Source: Pachyseris speciosa | Taxonomy: Eukaryota > Cnidaria > Anthozoa > Scleractinia > Pachyseridae | Direction of reading: 5' to 3' | Length of the DNA stretch: 64,000 bases | Assembly: GCA_016490735.1 (NCBI GenBank) | Contig: JAEMWC010000372.1 | Location: 671,001 to 735,000 of the forward strand | Shown here: positions 1-11,086 of the stretch, in pieces | How positions within the stretch are numbered: the stretch's first letter is position 1 | How the letters are laid out: every line of letters starts with the position of its first letter | The notes under the pieces: generated by a model | What the model was told of the DNA's origin: nothing | Databases searched by the model: none | Seen by the model: the letters and a program-made list of their open reading frames with translations, nothing else | Position numbers and translations under genes: made by a program

Positions 1-147
1 ATACCAATGGGCACGAACAGCGCACCTTTGCTAGCTGATCTGTTTCTTCACACCTTTGAGTATGATTTCATGCTTAGAACAATGAAACGAGATATAACCA
101 TAGCCGTCCAATTTAGCAACACCTTTCGTTACATTGATGATTTATTA
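1..147 (+). pseudogene. Reverse transcriptase palm fragment (Penelope-like or related RT), 5' part
   Basis: The window opens inside an RT reading frame that starts at base 1. It reads IPMGTNSAPLLADLF near the start and FRYIDDLL at 121-144, the metal-binding YxDD box of the RT palm. The IPMGTN..P..ADLF plus RYIDDLL pairing is typical of Penelope-like and related RT lineages of marine invertebrates rather than LTR elements. Homology stops abruptly after the YIDDLL box, and the next expected segment appears only at about 1,830. The gene is therefore interrupted by about 1.7 kb of repeats and is not functional. The start lies outside the window. RT identity is confident; the exact clade is inference. 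Confidence 0.8.
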
Positions 148-181
148 CCCGGGCTGCGCGCGTCTCGCGCGGCGCCCGGGT
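147..181. repeat. GC-rich hairpin at the insertion boundary
   Basis: ACCCGGGC at 147 pairs with GCCCGGGT ending at 181, with CGCGCG arms inside and a loop of about 3 nt. It sits exactly where RT homology ends, so it may mark the terminus of the inserted DNA. Confidence 0.5.
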
Positions 182-280
182 CTTAAACTACCGACGATTA
201 TTCTTTTTCGTCGTCGAGTATCATCCACAAATGGCACTTCCGGCGTTTCTGCGCAAGCGCTAACTATTTTTAACAACAGT

Positions 281-433
281 GATGCGTGTTGTCACGTACG
301 GGAAAATGTCGATTCATCTTGTGGCTTTTGAAGTCTGAACAAACAATATGTTAAGAGAAGTGTCTATGCGAATGTTTGCAAGTTCAACGGCGAGAAGAAA
401 GCTTTTAACATGAGTAAACTTAATGGCAGATGG
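281..433 (+). repeat. 155-bp dispersed repeat, copy 1
   Basis: The segment around TGTTGTCACGTACGGGAAAA through AAGAAAGCTTTTAACATGA recurs at 621-774 with few changes and again, more diverged, at 26,968-27,117. The spacing of copies 1 and 2 (about 340 bp) suggests a local tandem duplication of a larger unit. Confidence 0.75.
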
Positions 434-453
434 ACTGCTTCAGGAGATTGCGA

Positions 454-551
454 GTAGTCTCTAATTTTGGCGACGGATTTTTGGGGCCACGTGCGCGCGC
501 GAAGTTGCGAGGAGACGCGACGCGAGGGGAGCGCCAAAAATTAGAGACTAC
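454..551. mobile_element. Small palindromic MITE
   Basis: GTAGTCTCTAATTTTGGCG at 454 is matched by its reverse complement (one extra A) ending at 551. The interior is very GC-rich. The size (98 bp) and terminal inverted repeats fit a MITE; no target duplication is obvious. Confidence 0.55.
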
Positions 552-620
552 AGACAAAGGGAGTTTGACCTTTCCCGGCCGAGTGATTCGGAAGTGTAAA
601 TCTCATATCAACAGCAAGAA

Positions 621-774
621 TGATGCCTGTTGTCACGTATTGGAAAACGTCGATTCACCTTGTGTCTTTGAAGTCTGAACAACTAATATGTTAAGAGAAG
701 TGTCTATACGAATGTTTGCAAGTTCAACAGCGAGAAGAAAGCTTTTAACATGACCAAAATTTAACTCCAGATGG
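621..774 (+). repeat. 155-bp dispersed repeat, copy 2
   Basis: Near-copy of 281-433, in the same orientation. The shared core includes AATATGTTAAGAGAAGTGTC and AAGAAAGCTTTTAACATGA. Confidence 0.75.
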
Positions 775-1000
775 ATTGCCGCCGTGTTCCCCGTATCGGG
801 TGTCTGGAGAACTCAGACCTAGAAAACTCAGCCCCCCCCCCCCCCCCGCCACCCCCCCCCCCCCCAAGTCTGGAAAACTCAGACCTCCTCAAAACTATAC
901 AAATTTTCAAAGTCAAATAAACGTGGACAAAATAAATTATCGCCGTTCAGTGCGCTGAAATGTTACACCGTCTATTTATCGCAGATAACAAACACTTCAC

Positions 1001-1231
1001 GTTATTATAATCGGCTCCGGAGCACGAGACCTAGAATACTCAGACCCCCGCCCCCCACCCCCCCTCCCCAAACTGGAAAACTCAGACCCCCTCACAACTA
1101 TACAAATTTTCAAAGTGAAATAAACGTGGGCAAAATGAATTATCGCCGTTTATGAGGGGTTTGAGTTTTTACAGTTTGGGGGGTGGGTCTGAGTTTTCTA
1201 GGTCTTGTGCTTCGGAGCCGATTATAATAAC
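1001..1231. mobile_element. Foldback element with poly-C arms
   Basis: GTTATTATAATCGGCTCC at 1,001 and its reverse complement ending at 1,231 form terminal inverted repeats of about 50 bp. The arms contain CCTAGAA(T/A)ACTCAGACCC followed by long C runs (G runs on the right). A partial relative lies just upstream at about 816-950, with the same CTCAGACC, poly-C and CAAATTTTCAAAGT blocks. Confidence 0.6.
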
Positions 1232-1250
1232 ATGAGACGACAAAGGAGAA

Positions 1251-1436
1251 GTGTTTGTAAACAGTTTCACTCTGCTAATTAATTTTCTACTCACATTTCA
1301 CCGAGACGTACTCCATTAACGTTTATGCGAAAAAATCCTACATCGTTCGATAAGCGTTTCCTTTCTCAAACAATTATCCATCGAAGCGAAAACAAGTGTG
1401 CTTAGTTTTTTTTTTGGAATCAATACACTATTTTTA
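1251..1436 (+). repeat. Repeat A, inverted copy at 62,937-63,123
   Basis: The segment from GTGTTTGTAAACAGTTTCAC through AAAACAAGTGTGCTTAGT matches the reverse complement of 62,937-63,123, with small indels. Nature unknown; no domain was recognised in either orientation. Confidence 0.65.
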
Positions 1437-1451
1437 TCACCTTGCAAAAGG

Positions 1452-1811
1452 ATAAACCTCTGTGGCCTAAAGGTCACTGTTCTTGCCTGTGACACAGCTA
1501 ACCCGGGTTTGATGTCTTTTAGCTTTTTTAGTGGTATATATCACGGGCTTTATTTTTCTGTTTCTCATTTTCTTGTTCTTTTAGAAATATTTTTTACAAG
1601 TGTTATAATTACTGTTCTCAATGGTTGAGCTGTATTTAAGAGGAATAAATGTTGATAGGGGTCTAAAGAAATAGACTCCAACACAAGCTAAACACAATGC
1701 GTCCGATGTAAGAAAGACAGACTTCCCTCTATTCTTTTGTTTAGCACTAAGTTAGGGATACAATACTGTTTTTTACAAGCCCGGGTTTAGGCTAATTGTA
1801 GCCTCTTGTTC
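1452..1811 (+). repeat. tRNA-like SINE-type repeat B, inverted copy at 61,199-61,552
   Basis: The head reads TGGCCTAAAGG (A-box-like) and AACCCGGGTTTGA (B-box-like), followed by a shared body with TTTTTTACAAGTGTTATAAT and GTCCGATGTAAGAAAGACAG. It matches the reverse complement of 61,199-61,552, where the B-box-like part reads ACCCGGGTTCGACTTC. A tRNA-derived SINE is the likeliest explanation; a larger dispersed repeat is possible. Confidence 0.45.
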
Positions 1812-1829
1812 AGCGTCAACTGGAATGAG

Positions 1830-2248
1830 AATTTCTGAAATTACATCAGCGCTATTTACCCGTCGGAACTGGAACTAAAGGACACTACCTTGACATCAAA
1901 TCGACACAAGAATAATTAATAGTGATAACAACACTCCTTTTCATCTCAGTGTCTACGATAAGAGGGATGATTTCTCATTTCGGATTGTCAATTTTCCTCA
2001 CATGGACAGCAACATTCCCGCCAATCCGGCCTATGGTGTTTTCATATCTCAATTAGTGAGATATGCTAGACACATCGAAATTGGATTTTATTGATAGACT
2101 TCACCGACTTTCATCACATCTCCTTCACCAAGGCTTCAAATCTGCGCTGCTTCGTAAATCGTTGACTAAATTCTTGAAACGCCACGGTGCTATCGTTGAG
2201 AAGTATGGTGCTACACTACAGGAGATGAGGTTAGCAATCCAGAGATAA
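1830..2248 (+). pseudogene. Reverse transcriptase fragment, 3' part (continues 1-147)
   Basis: From about 1,830 the translation resumes the same RT family. YISAIYPSELELKDTT is followed in shifted frames by VYDKRDDFSFRIVNFP, NPAYGVFISQLVRYAR and LHQGFKSALLRKSLTKF, ending at a stop at 2,248. These are the thumb-proximal blocks that normally follow RYIDDLL. The blocks lie in more than one frame and include an early TGA and a TAA/TAG pair near 1,915, so this is a decayed copy. The protein ends shortly after the KFLKRH..IVEKYG block, with no endonuclease domain visible. Confidence 0.75.
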
Positions 2249-3402
2249 GATTATATCCTTTATATTATCCTGACGGCCAAAATCGAGATCTTTGTTGCTT
2301 CCGTTCCTTTACATTTTAGTGCAAGTGTGCGCGCGCAATTTTCCTGAAGTTGTACGCGTGCTTGCTTATTTAGTTTACGTGTGCTTAACTCTTTTCCATC
2401 CAACGTCACACATATGTGATGATAAATACTGCTTCCTTTTTATGGTTTATTTCTTGTTTAAAGTTTGTCAGAACGTTATAATAATTGTGTGAATAGGACC
2501 AACTGTGTTTTAGCAATCATTAAAGCTAAAAATAACGACTACAATACCAGAATTCCGCTGCATATCACCGATCGTTTAACAGCAAAGCCCAAAATGCTTG
2601 TTTTTTGGCCAGAGAATAACACCAAAATTTAGACATTTTTGTGGCCAACTTTTTAATAAGAAAAACTGCCCAAATATCAAGATTCTACATTTACAGCAAA
2701 CCTCAAGCTCTCTCCTTATTATCAGCTATGAAACGTTTCTCTCACATTTGGTGCCTGCCACGTTTCAGCCCGTTTCTGAGATCCAATCTTGTGTGTCTTA
2801 ACTGGACTCGTTCACGGCCGAAAAGAATTCTGGGAACTGTAACCACGCCGCGAGCATAGAACTCTCCTTCAGTTCATTACATAGTTTTTCGATAAGTGCT
2901 GAGCCACCCGGTGCTACCAGCAAAATGTTGCATCGATGAGTATTTTTAGCGGTCAGAACTAGCCCACATTGCCTCGTTAGCTCCCCGAATCCACTTGCAG
3001 AAAGACAAGAGAGACAGGTTCCATATCGAGTCACCATCATCACAACAGAGCGTGTTTGGCATCTCCATCAACATAAAACCGCCTCTCACCTCTGGTTTCT
3101 TTCAAAGGCTTGCCTTTACCCACATTCTAGCTTAATGATGCCAGCATGGGGGCTTCTGCAGAGGAAAATGGATCAGAAAAGCACTCTAAAACTGACAATT
3201 GCACCACAGTCAAGCGATTCCACTGACTCGACAAACAACAGCCACTCGGGTGCATCACGTGACTCTAAAGCCTGGGTCCCCAGTATTTCAAGACAGCAGA
3301 TATTTTCATAATAACTCCATATATGAAGAAGTTAAGAGCCCCAGACCATTTATTGCCCAAAATCTGGTGAAATAAATAGCACCCACTTGGATCGAAAAGG
3401 GT
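2249..3402. other. No gene recognised
   Basis: Mostly AT-rich sequence downstream of the RT remnant. Small open frames on both strands show no domain. Nothing supportable was seen beyond possible RT-element 3' sequence in the first 250 bases. Confidence 0.5.
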
Positions 3403-3827
3403 TAAGGCCATGTTACACAAGGCAATTTTTCTTGCAACTCGCAACGCAACGATGACGAATAAAAAACCTTTCAAGTTGCAGAGGGTATGTTACACGTTGG
3501 CAACTTTTTTCGCAACTTGCAACTCGTACAATAACAAACAAGATGGCGGACGCCATCTTGAAATCTCCCGCGAGCGAAAGATGAGCTCTGATTGGCCCAT
3601 TCTGACAAAATTGTTGTTGCGAGTTGCAGAGGGGATGTCACACGCAAGCAACTTGTCTCGCAACGTTGCGAAAAGTAGAGGGTCGTTCTACTTTTCTCGC
3701 AACTCGCAACGCAACAATTGCAGTTGCAAAATGGGGTGTTACACGTGAATTTTTTCTCGCAACTTGCAACGCAACGTTTGTTACGTTGCGAGTTGCAAGA
3801 AAAATTGCCTCGTGTAACTTGGCCTTA
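3403..3827. mobile_element. MITE 1 (TAAGGCCATGTTACAC termini)
   Basis: TAAGGCCATGTTACAC at 3,403 and GTGTAACTTGGCCTTA ending at 3,827 are imperfect terminal inverted repeats. Inside, CTTGCAACTCGCAACGCAAC and its complement recur several times, giving a nested palindrome. The flanks may be a 2-bp GT duplication, but this is ambiguous. Any reading frames here are repeat-derived. Confidence 0.75.
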
Positions 3828-3837
3828 GTTCGTTATT

Positions 3838-4972
3838 TAAGGTGATGTTACACGAGCCGACTTTGAACGCCGATTTTTAACGCAACATTGTTGCTTGAAT
3901 CTTGTTGGAGTTGGTGCATGTAACATCCCCGCCGTCGGCTTTTAACGCAACATCGTCCCCGAGCAGCGAACAATGTTGCGTTAAAAATCGTCTCGTGTAA
4001 CATGCCGTTGCCGACCGTTTCCGCAACAAAGTTGCGTTAAACGTTGTCTCGTGTAACATGGATTAAAAATCGGCGTTACAAATGGGCTCTTGTAATGTTA
4101 CACCAGCCGATTTTTAACGCCGATTTTTAATCCATGTTATACGAGACAACTTTTAACGCAACTTTGTTGCAGTAACGGTCGGCAACGGCATGTTACACGA
4201 GACGATTTTTAACGCAACATTAGGGCCATTTATACGGGAGGAAATAAGACGCGTCTTATCTAAGACGCGACTTAAATAGGACGCGAACTGTACCGTTTAT
4301 ACCTTCGCGTCTTACATAAGACCCGAAGATCTTGTATAAATGGTTCGCGTCTTATTTTTGATACAGCCTCGCTTACCCGCCAAGATGGAACGCTGTAGCA
4401 AGAAACAAAAGCGTGCTGTCCTGTTATTTCTCAGAGATTTTTTTTCTTATGAAGACCAGGCCGTAGCATACAAAGAAATCAACAGAAATCCGAGAAGAGT
4501 CGGAAGAAAGCGATATACGGATAGGTGCGACTGATGGCAGGTTAAAGAAGGAAAGTGCTGAATTCACTTTTGGCTCTCCCGGCCATCTTTTGCAAAGCTT
4601 TGCATCCAATTACGCTATCTAATCATAAGACAAGCTCATGTTTCTGTTGTTTTTATGCAAGCGCACTTGCAGTTCACGTCTTATTTAGGAAGCGAAACCA
4701 TTTATACGAGGAAGTTCACGTCTTAATTAAGACGCGGACAAAATAAGAACAGCTGAAAACCCTGTTCTAAGATAAGACGCGTCTTATGTAAGACGCGAAC
4801 GGTTATTTTGTACCATTTATACGATCAGTTCGCGTCTTATTTAAGTCGCGTCTTACATAAGACGCGTCTTATTTTCTCCCGTATAAATGGCCCTATTGTT
4901 CGCTGCTCGGGGACGATGTTGCGTTAAAAGCCGACGGCGGGGGCGTTACACACACCAACTCCAACAAAATTC

Positions 4973-5024
<52 letters not shown>

Positions 5025-5145
5025 CCCGCAACAAAATGTTGCGTTAAAAATCGTCCTGTGTGCCAAGTTACACGAGACAATTTTTAACGCAGCAATGTTT
5101 CGTTAAAAATCGGCGTTAAAAATCGGCTTGTGTAACATCACCTTA
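3838..5145. mobile_element. MITE 2, complex palindromic, with MITE 3 nested inside
   Basis: TAAGGTGATGTTACACGAGC begins at 3,838 and its counterpart GTGTAACATCACCTTA ends at 5,145. Both ends are bordered by ATT (3,835-3,837 and 5,146-5,148), a candidate 3-bp target duplication. The body is built from many direct and inverted copies of TTTTAACGCAAC and GTTACACGAGAC motifs. It lies only 10 bp from MITE 1 and shares the GTTACAC terminal theme, so the two are probably related. Confidence 0.8.
4222..4894. mobile_element. MITE 3 nested in MITE 2
   Basis: AGGGCCATTTATACGGGAG at 4,222 and CTCCCGTATAAATGGCCCT ending at 4,894 are near-perfect inverted ends, with GACGCGTCTTA palindromes just inside. 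ATT on each side (4,219-4,221 and 4,895-4,897) is a 3-bp target duplication. The interrupted sequence AACATT/GTTCGCTGCTCGG is found uninterrupted, in reverse orientation, at about 3,959-3,976. It contains a short open frame starting MERCSKKQKRAVLLF (4,385) that could be residual transposase sequence, but I cannot place it. Confidence 0.8.
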
Positions 5146-5435
5146 ATTATGTATTGTCGATGACTGTGCTCACAGTGCTCACAGTGTGGCTCCTCCTAAA
5201 ATGTTCTGCAATTGGTATAGGATTTGATGGAGCCGAAACCAATTGTGGAATTGCATACATTTTAGGTATCCTACTGATGAACAGTCATTACATGCAGATA
5301 ATTTTAGAAGCAACATTTGTTTGCAGTCTGTCACCTTTGAACTGAATCAAAATTGGTCTGGGTCGAGCACGATTCGTGACGTCATTCCAGGATTTCTGTT
5401 GTGCGGCGTGGTGATCAACAACTTGCTCAACGAAA

Positions 5436-5663
5436 ATGCCTGATGCCTGTGTTGTGTTAGGGTGTAACAACACTCCTAATCAGAAGGAAGGTATTGGACT
5501 TCATCCGATACCCTTTTTATGGAGCAGAGGACCCGCAGACAAAAAAAGAGAAGAAAAAAGTGGGTTGACTTAGTTCAACTGAAGCGGGTACATTCGAAGC
5601 CCACCAAAATACTCGGCTGTGTGTTCGAAGCACTTCCGAGACGACGACTTCACAGACGAGTGA
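5436..5663 (+). pseudogene. THAP zinc-finger domain, N-terminal part
   Basis: An ATG at 5,436 starts MPDACVVLGCNNTPNQKEG, the typical start of a THAP domain (C2CH zinc-dependent DNA-binding fold; first ligands in CxxxxC). It is followed after two frame changes by KKWVDLVQLKR and by KYSAVCSKHFRDDDF, which supplies the C..H ligands. The family is found in P-element-derived and other metazoan DNA-binding proteins. Here the frame breaks in the A-rich stretch around 5,535-5,560, and again before the CSKHF block. A LINE then separates it from its continuation at about 6,633. I treat it as a broken THAP gene or transposon-derived copy. Confidence 0.75.
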
Positions 5664-5697
5664 ACTGTTTTCAAGTCTAACTCTGGACAATCTTCAA

Positions 5698-6632
<935 letters not shown>

Positions 6633-6768
6633 AGTTGGAGTTTGCGTCTTTCCAACTGTCTACGCTCCGGCTGTAGAGTCTGTAGGAGAGAGTGTAAAAC
6701 CAGCTGAAAGCGAGCGAAGCAAGAGGAAGGGGAGAAAATTATTATTAAAAGAATTCCCTCTTGTTTGA
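6633..6768 (+). pseudogene. Continuation of the THAP-type gene after the LINE
   Basis: The frame reads DEVGVCVFPTVYAPAVESVG and then ERSKRKGRKLLL before a stop at 6,768. A Val-Phe-Pro-Thr-Val..Ser-Val-Gly segment followed by a basic stretch fits the linker after a THAP domain. The inference rests on position and weak resemblance, not on a domain signature. Confidence 0.45.
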
Positions 6769-8213
6769 TAAACGTTTTTTTTCATACACGTCGCGCTTGT
6801 GAAACATTCGGCTAACCAGATAAGATCTCCTTCTATGTGAATGATATATGAAATTAATCATACATGATCTCCTTCTAGTTAAGAACATATTCCTCAAAAT
6901 ACAATTCCCGTGTTTCTCTTTATTATTTAGAGGAATAAAGATGCTTTTGAAAGTCCCGATGTTGTCGTCAACATGGAACCTGAGAGAAAACGTCACAGAA
7001 AATGGAATAAGAGTACTGAGAAGAACGTTCTACAACCTCGGAAGAAACAGCACAAGATGATATCAAGGAGTCAATGATGGTGTGCGAGGCGATCCAGGAA
7101 GGTTTGAGGGAGGTGCCAAAGGCAATCGGTCCATGAATGTGACAAATGCACTCATTGTTCTTCTAAACGAGAAGAGGCAGCTCAGCATCCAAGTAAAGTA
7201 TTTACGAGAAAAATTGAAAGAGAAGAGAAATAACCCCCCCCCCCCCCCCCATGGCTTGGCTGATAGGTGCGTTTCACCGACAATTTTTCCGTCATTCAGT
7301 GCTATGATAAACCTCATGTGGAACACATGGCAACGGCCATCTCACAACCAAATAACGTAGTCTTCGAGCAGGAGGTCTTGTTTGACTCTCAGTTCACAAA
7401 GACGAAGTAGTTCTTTGAGTAGTCGTCGTTTTTTCCTCGATCCGCCGACTAGCGCGAGCGGCCGGTAAAATTATGCAAACAGGTAAAATTGGGAAGAAGG
7501 AGGAAAAAATGCGACCGCGGATCGGTGGCGCCCGCTCACAGGCTACAGTAACCCGAACAGGCAGGTATCTATTTATTTATAAGCTAAATCAGCTAGCTAG
7601 CTAGCTAGCTATTTATTTATAAGCTAAAAGTACGTAATTAGATTTCTTAGAAATTTTAGATTCTTAAATTTTTAGATTGTTAGCTAAATTTTACCTTCCT
7701 TTAGTTTTGCAATTTATTTGTTTATTTGTGGGCTTCCTGCGAAGTAGCTTTTAGCTAAGTGGAGTGCCACGTAAAATAAAGTTCTGTCTGTCTGTCTGTC
7801 TGACAATAACAGTATTAATCATAAAAATTACAATTTCCTCGATTGTGATTGATTTAAAAAACTCCTATTTTCCACTAATTCACTTGCCAAGCTATGTTTA
7901 CCGATGAGTGTTTTTAAGCGGATGTGTTTTTTCAAGTGATGGAAACCTCTACAACGACAGGTGAATTAAATAAATTTCAGCTTTGAACATTTGGTTTAAT
8001 TTTTGTTACTTTTGTTCAGGACTGAAACTCGTATTTATCTCTCGACTGGATGTAAATAGTAATCATCTACACTCGTTTTCGTTTGCTTTGCGAGCGAAGA
8101 GTGATTTTACTCTGCTTGGCTGACTGTTTTTCGACGTGTCTCAGCAATGTTGGGAAAATTTTGCCCTTATGTTATTAACATTTAACTGGAATTAGTCCTC
8201 GAAAACCACTTGT
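6769..8213. other. No clear gene; weak coiled-coil frame and repeat tails
   Basis: A frame at about 7,133-7,230 reads LNEKRQLSIQVKYLREKLKE, which is coiled-coil-like and could belong to the broken THAP gene. A poly-C run follows at about 7,232-7,250. ATTTATTTATAAGCTA is duplicated around a (CTAG)n run at 7,568-7,627. AATAAAGTTCTGTCTGTCTG at about 7,777-7,802 looks like the 3' tail of a retroposon. Confidence 0.4.
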
Positions 8214-8282
8214 GTTTTCAGAAGTTGCTGAAATTGCCCTCGTCGCTGCGTGACTCGGACAATTTCAGCAACTTCTGAAAAC
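8214..8282. repeat. Perfect 23-bp hairpin
   Basis: 8,214-8,236 and 8,260-8,282 are exact inverted copies (core CAGAAGTTGCTGAAATTG) separated by 23 nt. No repeat family recognised. Confidence 0.85.
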
Positions 8283-8606
8283 GCGCTTGACATTAAGCTT
8301 AATCCTTAAATTTGTGGTGTTACTCGCAGAAACAACTTCCAAATCCATTGAGGCTAACCGCTCGTTTCCATACACATTTTCTTGGTCGTACAAGACGTCT
8401 GAGTCAAAATAAAAACCGAGGGAAAAATTCAGATTTTCATTTGGGTCTATTGCGTGACACCGTACTGCCTGTGCATCTGTACTCTCATAAGGCAAGCTGT
8501 TTTAACCAATCGGAGCGCGCGTTATATCGAACCTTTATTATAAAATACAGTAACAGTTACTGTAACAGTTACAATTATGCGCGTGCAAATGCACTACGTA
8601 ATCGAG

Positions 8607-9560
8607 TCACAAGAAGCAAAAATCGTTGTTGTGTTGTAATTGCGCGTTTAGTTCTGGTTTTAAGCGGCTGATGTAGATCGCTTCTTTGAGCTTAAGACAA
8701 TGCCTAGTTTTAGCTGAATCTATAATCTTGAAGCAGTCAGCCGAGCATTTGCGTTTACAACTAGGTGAACCGTTCAGGTGTTTGAAAACATGATAATTTT
8801 TGTCAGTTGAGAGATGCTCTTTTACCCTGGTTGTAAAGTGGCGTGACGTCTCGCCAATGTAACGGGAGTTACATCCCGCACAAGTAAATTGATACACAAC
8901 CAGAGATTTTAACGCATCTGGAATAGGATCTTTGAAACTGAAAAAATTCTTGATTTTGAAAGAAGAAGAAACAATTCTGATGTCTATATCTTTGCAATAA
9001 ACGTTCAACAAGCGTTTTAGTTTTTTGCGTGCGACGGTAGAGAAATCACCCACAAATGGCAGTTTGAAGTATCGAATACCTGTAGTGTTTTCCCCAGTAG
9101 TAGAAGTATTGTTTTGAGTTGGTTTAGAAGGAAATTTGTTTTTATACCCCTCAATGATCTTATCTATGAGATGGCTAGGAAAGGAGTTGCGTTGAAGTGT
9201 TATAGATAGTTGTTGAAGATCTTTTTCCCGCCCAGTGGTGGCGCTGTTGATTTTAAAAATTCTGTCTACCAAAGTGTAAATTAGACCAACCTTATACCTA
9301 AAGCAAGTAAAACTAAGGAAATTAGTAAGAAGCCCAGTGTAATTGCTCTTGTGATATATTGAAGTGATACAAGAATCCCCCGAGTTATCCACAAGAACAT
9401 CCAGAAAGGGGAGAACCATTGAGTTGAGTTTCATAAGTAAACCTATTTTGTTTTGTTTTTGCAAGGGGGTTGGGAATTGGAGGGGGAAATGTTCTGCTGC
9501 CGCAATCATACTGTTGACACTCACCACAATCTGAATGCCTGGAATAGGCTTCAAGTTCAA
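8607..9560 (-). pseudogene. Penelope-like element: RT C-terminus plus GIY-YIG endonuclease
   Basis: A 317-codon minus-strand frame. Residues about 50-100 (PFLDVLVDN, IYHKSNYTGLLTN, YKVGLIYTLVDR) match the end of a Penelope-like RT. Residues 222-240 (VYQFTCAGCNSRYIGETSR) plus R245, E248 and E293 form the GIY-YIG nuclease, with CxxC inserted as is usual in PLEs. In the family this endonuclease nicks target DNA for target-primed reverse transcription. The palm/YxDD part is missing, and upstream sequence to about 9,651 is in other frames, so the copy is 5'-truncated. The apparent Met start is internal. The C-terminal frame itself is intact. Confidence 0.88.
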
Positions 9561-9651
9561 ACAAATATTTTTTAACTTTCACACAGTCGTTTTGCTTTCC
9601 TATCAAAATTATACTCAGGGGGAAACATAACCAAGTATCAGATACATCCAA

Positions 9652-11076
9652 GTGCTATTGCCTAAAGTGGGGTTTGGGGAAATATCAATTTTAATTCTTC
9701 ATTACCCTGGCAATAAAATGCATTCTTGGCATGCAGTGAATCAAGGTTTAAGCTAGGGTTCTGTGAGTGACAGTCCAGTAGCAAATATGGTGCCGAAGGG
9801 CCTATTTAACTAGGGGGGGTCTGGGAGCATGCCCCCCAGAAAATTTTCCAATTTGGTGCGTTTTCCACGATTTTCAGCCGATAAATTTAATGTATCGATT
9901 AAACTTGAATGATAATGCGTCGTTTACTTTGCCAAAAACCTAAAATAGATTGAAACAATAGATTGAAACAGCCCATACTAAATGCATTAGTTGTGAAATT
10001 ACTCCTATATTTCGAGGCTTTCAAAACACGAAGCGCTTGCTTAAATGCAAACGAATCAAGCTGGATGGCTGTTTATAGCAGAGTGTTTTTTATCACCTTT
10101 AAGCCATGGTTATCCATAAGGGTTTTTCTGCAAGGGTGTTTGGCTACCAGTGTCCATGATGAGGTTGCTACGCACAAAATGTGTCAGCCTTGAAAGGGAA
10201 CAATGCCCGTTTTCCTAGTTGTAGAGAAAACCAGGTGAATGGGGATTTATAAAGTGACTGCCAAGTTGCCATTCAGGTACAGTTTGTAAGCCCCACAGTG
10301 CAATTCACTCTACAGGAATCTTTTTTCTTCACTTCTTCTTTGCGCGCTTTTTTTTCAGTCACCCTCTCCTGCTTGAATTTTTTTTTGCTTTTTTCCCATC
10401 CCCTCCCCCCGCCCCATCACTTTCTCATGGTCCGTCCCTTAGATGACCTGCTTGAGTGTTCAAAAGACTTTGACAACCTGTTGGCATTTTTATGGCAGAT
10501 CTCAGCCTAGTCCCGAGGCGTTCCCTCGCCGCTGACAGTTGGGTTTGACCGAGCCGAGAACGCCTAGGGACTAGGCTGGGCACAATTTAATAATCTAGAT
10601 GTAAGTAACCGAGGAGTCATTTGTAATTTAAGCAGCCGTTGTCGCTTGCACTCTGCTGTGTTGTGCAAGAGAAGAACACAGAAAGAAGATAGCAAGGTGA
10701 GTACCTCAGTTCGAGAAACATTGACCAGTCATAGAATTTCATTTCTCCTTTGTAAGAGCCTCAAACTCTTTTAATTGGTGAATTTGTAGACCAGTTAGAG
10801 CGATCTTGTTAAAAGATAACGTTTGTTAAGCCAAGACAAGATAATGTAAGATACAGGTAATTCAAGCCGTACGTGACTCTTCTTTCAGTAGCATATGAGG
10901 AAAGTTCTTCATGCAAAACTGATACATGAAAATATGGATGCAGCAGAGAAGATATAAAATGTATTAGATAACAAACATTAAATACCTGGCTTCGATGCAA
11001 CAATAAACTTTCGTTTCTCTGGAAGGCAGTGCTTCGTGGAGCCAGACAGAAATTGTCATCACTGAACTAAGTCCAT
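9652..11076. other. No gene recognised
   Basis: AT-rich sequence. A 76-bp palindrome at 10,503-10,578 (CAGCCTAGTCCC / CTAGGCTG ends) is a small MITE-like unit. A possible splice donor (AGCAAG/GTGAGTAC at about 10,695) follows a short purine-rich stretch, but no coding exon supports it. Confidence 0.45.
10503..10578. repeat. 76-bp palindrome
   Basis: CAGCCTAGTCCCGAGGCGTT at the left end is mirrored by GAACGCCTAGGGACTAGGCTG at the right, with a mismatch or two. Probably a minimal foldback element. Confidence 0.6.
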
Positions 11077-11086
11077 TATAAACGAC

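Larger units (their letters stand above)
148..1829. other. Composite repeat block inserted in the RT gene
   Basis: About 1.7 kb separates the two halves of the RT. It holds a GC-rich hairpin, two direct copies of a 155-bp repeat, a 98-bp palindrome, poly-C foldback sequence, a repeat shared with 62.9 kb, and a SINE-like unit shared with 61.2 kb. It has no convincing gene of its own. Short reading frames here are chance. Confidence 0.7.

Noticed and set aside
10600..10700. 5' UTR exon ending at AGCAAG/GTGAGT
   Set aside because: A donor-like site alone, with no coding exon or acceptor that pairs with it.
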